From Planctopirus ephydatiae (GTDB lineage: Bacteria > Planctomycetota > Planctomycetia > Planctomycetales > Planctomycetaceae): a DNA stretch of 64,000 nucleotides. Positions 61,273 to 64,000 of this stretch are shown here, piece by piece. How positions within the stretch are numbered: the stretch's first letter is position 1; every line of letters starts with the position of its first letter. A program made the translations under genes and the position numbers. The stretch covers positions 682,001 through 746,000 of the forward strand of contig NZ_CP036299.1 in the NCBI RefSeq assembly GCF_007752345.1, given 5' to 3'. The notes beneath the pieces are model-generated. The model saw only the letters and a list, made by a program, of their open reading frames with translations, ran no database searches and had not been told where the DNA came from.

Positions 61273-62376
61273 ATGGTTTGCACTTCTCTCCGCTGCTTGT
61301 TTCTGACTCTCATTGCCGGAGTATGTCTGGTGGCTCAGATTTCTGAGGCCGCCACCCCTGCCGAGATAGCCGCTTCCCGGCAGAAAGCCATTGCGTTTCT
61401 CAAGACATCCCAGGCCGAAGATGGGAGTTGGACAACCAATCAGACTCCCGGCATTACAGGGTTGGTGCTCTATGGTGCACTGAATGCCGGTGCTCCCGCC
61501 GACGATCCGATGATTGCCAAGGGCCTTAAGTATCTCGAATCGTTCCGTCAGCCGGACGGTGGGATTTACAGCCCCAAGGCTCATCATGGGAATTACGAAA
61601 CGGCCATTTCGCTCCTGGCATTTTCGGCAGCGAATACCGATGGCAAATACAACGATCTCATCAAGAAAGCCGAAGCCTATATTCGCGGCGTGCAGTGGGA
61701 TCAGTCGGAAAAGATTGAATCTTCGGATGTTCGCTGGGGTGGTTCTGGCTATGGAAAAACCAGCGATCGGCCCGACCTGTCCAATACAGCTTTCTTTCTC
61801 GAAGCCCTGCAGACAGCGGGTGTGAAATCGGATGATCAGGCCGTGCAGAACGCGCTGGTGTTCCTGTCCCGTTGCCAGAATCTGGAATCTGAGTACAACA
61901 CCACACCGGCAGCCGCCAAGATCAATGACGGTGGCTTTTACTACACCCCCGCTTTGGGTGGCCAGTCTCAGGCAGGTACGACTCCTGAAGGTGGTCTGCG
62001 TTCTTACGGCAGTATGACCTACGCCGGCCTGAAGAGCATGATTTACGCGGGGCTCAGCAAAGACGATCCCCGTGTGAAAGCTGCGACTGAATGGATTCGC
62101 AAGTTTTATACAGTGGATGAAAATCCTGGCCTAGGTGATCAAGGGATCTACTACTATCACCAGGCCTTTGCCAAAGCTTTGGACGCACTGGGAGAAGAAG
62201 TTCTCATCGACGCTCAGGGCAAAGAGCACCGCTGGCGGGAAGATCTTGCAAACGCCCTAATTGCTAAGCAGCAGGCCAACGGCAGCTGGGTAAACAAAAA
62301 TTCCCGCTGGATGGAAGGCGACCCGAACCTCGCGACAGCCTACGCACTGATGGCACTCAAATACGCGACGAAGTGA
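61273..62376 (+). CDS. Secreted prenyltransferase/squalene-oxidase-repeat protein
   Basis: A 367-aa protein with an N-terminal signal peptide (LRCLFLTLIAGVCLVAQISE). Repeats such as LKTSQAEDGSWTTNQTPGIT, FRQPDGGIYSPKAHHGNYET and KQQANGSWVNKNSRW form an alpha/alpha toroid of the prenyltransferase/terpene-cyclase fold. The catalytic DxDD of squalene-hopene cyclases is not evident, and it is exported, so it may be a protein-binding or substrate-binding toroid. It follows the DUF1559 gene by 206 bp. Confidence 0.87.
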   Translation: MVCTSLRCLFLTLIAGVCLVAQISEAATPAEIAASRQKAIAFLKTSQAEDGSWTTNQTPGITGLVLYGALNAGAPADDPMIAKGLKYLESFRQPDGGIYSPKAHHGNYETAISLLAFSAANTDGKYNDLIKKAEAYIRGVQWDQSEKIESSDVRWGGSGYGKTSDRPDLSNTAFFLEALQTAGVKSDDQAVQNALVFLSRCQNLESEYNTTPAAAKINDGGFYYTPALGGQSQAGTTPEGGLRSYGSMTYAGLKSMIYAGLSKDDPRVKAATEWIRKFYTVDENPGLGDQGIYYYHQAFAKALDALGEEVLIDAQGKEHRWREDLANALIAKQQANGSWVNKNSRWMEGDPNLATAYALMALKYATK

Positions 62377-62431
62377 GTGAGCTTCCCGCTCCTCATAGCC
62401 AACTCTTCTTCGGAACTTCTGGCACCAGAGG

Positions 62432-62818
<387 letters not shown>

Positions 62819-62927
62819 TCATCGGATCCTTGAATCTTGCCAAGTCTTGCAGACCGACTGACGACTTCCAGTTCAAGCATGCTGGATTGGGTTTATACGG
62901 CACTCGCCTTGTTTGTGATTTCCAAGA

Positions 62928-63311
62928 TCAACTCAGGTAGTGGCCAAGGGAGACGATCGAGGAGCCGAACCATGCCAGACATGCCAATAGATAACCGCAC
63001 CATGCCAGAACATGCATAGCAAGCGATACTCGGGTCCTTACGAAGACAAATGGCGTCAGAGTAGCGAGCAGCACAACAAACAAGATGGCTGTCCAGAGGA
63101 TGAGCACCGGGGGGCCGCCCATCTCTCCCGAATTAGCAATGGGGCCTGTCATCGGGCCCATAACCACGCCAAGTGCGATTGTTCCAATGTGGAGTGGAGT
63201 CTTATCGGTTCCGGCGATTTCGTTGTAGATGAGACAAGCACGCACAGCGATTGTCGCTGCAATCGCTGCGAACGAGACAAAGGCAATCAGGTGGTACCAG
63301 GAAAGCCGCAT
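62928..63311 (-). CDS. Small four-segment membrane protein
   Basis: A 127-aa protein with hydrophobic segments LIAFVSFAAIAATIAVRACL, IGTIALGVVMGPMTGPI, VLILWTAILFVVLLATLTPF and MHVLAWCGYLLACLAWFGSS. No family is recognised. Start ATG 63311. It is between the VOC and GT2 genes on the same strand. Confidence 0.7.
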   Translation of the reverse strand: MRLSWYHLIAFVSFAAIAATIAVRACLIYNEIAGTDKTPLHIGTIALGVVMGPMTGPIANSGEMGGPPVLILWTAILFVVLLATLTPFVFVRTRVSLAMHVLAWCGYLLACLAWFGSSIVSLGHYLS

Positions 63312-63465
63312 GCCCTGATCTCTTACATGATCATCGAACGCTCACAATTTAATGAGAGGCAACTCACCTCACAGAAATGCTTCAGAAGATACTCATTTGA
63401 AAACGCCTGACGACGTTCGCGAAGTGGCCTCTCGTGCGAAACCGCATGTCAGCAACACAGCCAGA

Positions 63466-64000
<535 letters not shown>

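Overview
The window reads as a chromosome segment from a planctomycete, probably close to Planctopirus or another Planctomycetaceae member. This is inference from gene content, with GC by eye in the mid-50s percent. The markers are a DUF1559 protein with a prepilin-type N-terminus, PQQ-like propellers, twin-arginine Gfo/Idh/MocA and propeller proteins, a DUF6798-type membrane protein, a Lys/Ala-tailed SGPIIRSG protein, very large secreted proteins, and two Hanks-type kinases. I found no rRNA, tRNA, insertion sequence, prophage or CRISPR array. About 45 genes on both strands look like housekeeping plus lineage-specific core.

Layout. 0.2-8.1 kb (minus): a binding-protein-dependent ABC importer cassette (solute-binding protein, then permease with an ATGA overlap, then an ATPase joined in frame to an NHL-propeller lipoprotein), followed by a large VWA membrane protein. 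8.2-10.7 kb (minus): a membrane-anchored PQQ propeller and an Rrf2 regulator that share a matching palindromic operator. 10.9-16.3 kb: a Gfo/Idh oxidoreductase, a MoxR ATPase, a thioredoxin/CxxCH/PDZ protein and a glucose dehydrogenase-like enzyme. 16.7-24.9 kb: a histone-H1-like small protein, two multispanning membrane proteins, rsmH, a twin-arginine propeller protein, a PNPOx-fold protein carrying a 15-bp in-frame minisatellite, and small unknown proteins. 25.3-33.9 kb: a UDP-sugar pyrophosphorylase, mnmA, a zinc-ribbon protein, an RlmI-like methyltransferase, a HerA-like ATPase and trpF. 34-47 kb: a PQQ propeller, a DUF486 protein, a kinase with a receiver-like tail, an ABC exporter plus rhodanese, a baeRF3 protein, small lipoprotein and membrane ORFs, a FliN/SpoA protein and a second kinase. 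47-59.3 kb (minus): two giant envelope proteins (1174 and about 2828 aa) carrying three copies of a related module. 59.3-64 kb: a DUF1559 pseudopilin-like protein, a prenyltransferase-repeat protein, a VOC protein, a small membrane protein and a GT2 glycosyltransferase cut by the window edge.

The most unusual observations are: (1) two long minus-strand ORFs in which an export signal lies buried inside one continuous reading frame (ATPase-NHL lipoprotein; the 2828-aa giant); (2) six tandem ATLDG pentapeptides inside a PNPOx-type beta-hairpin; (3) the paired Rrf2 operators; (4) a dispersed intergenic palindrome family; (5) a single-CxxCH thioredoxin/PDZ protein. I found no clear defence island or biosynthetic cluster. 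If something undescribed is present, the giant envelope protein pair and the ATPase-lipoprotein importer are the best candidates.
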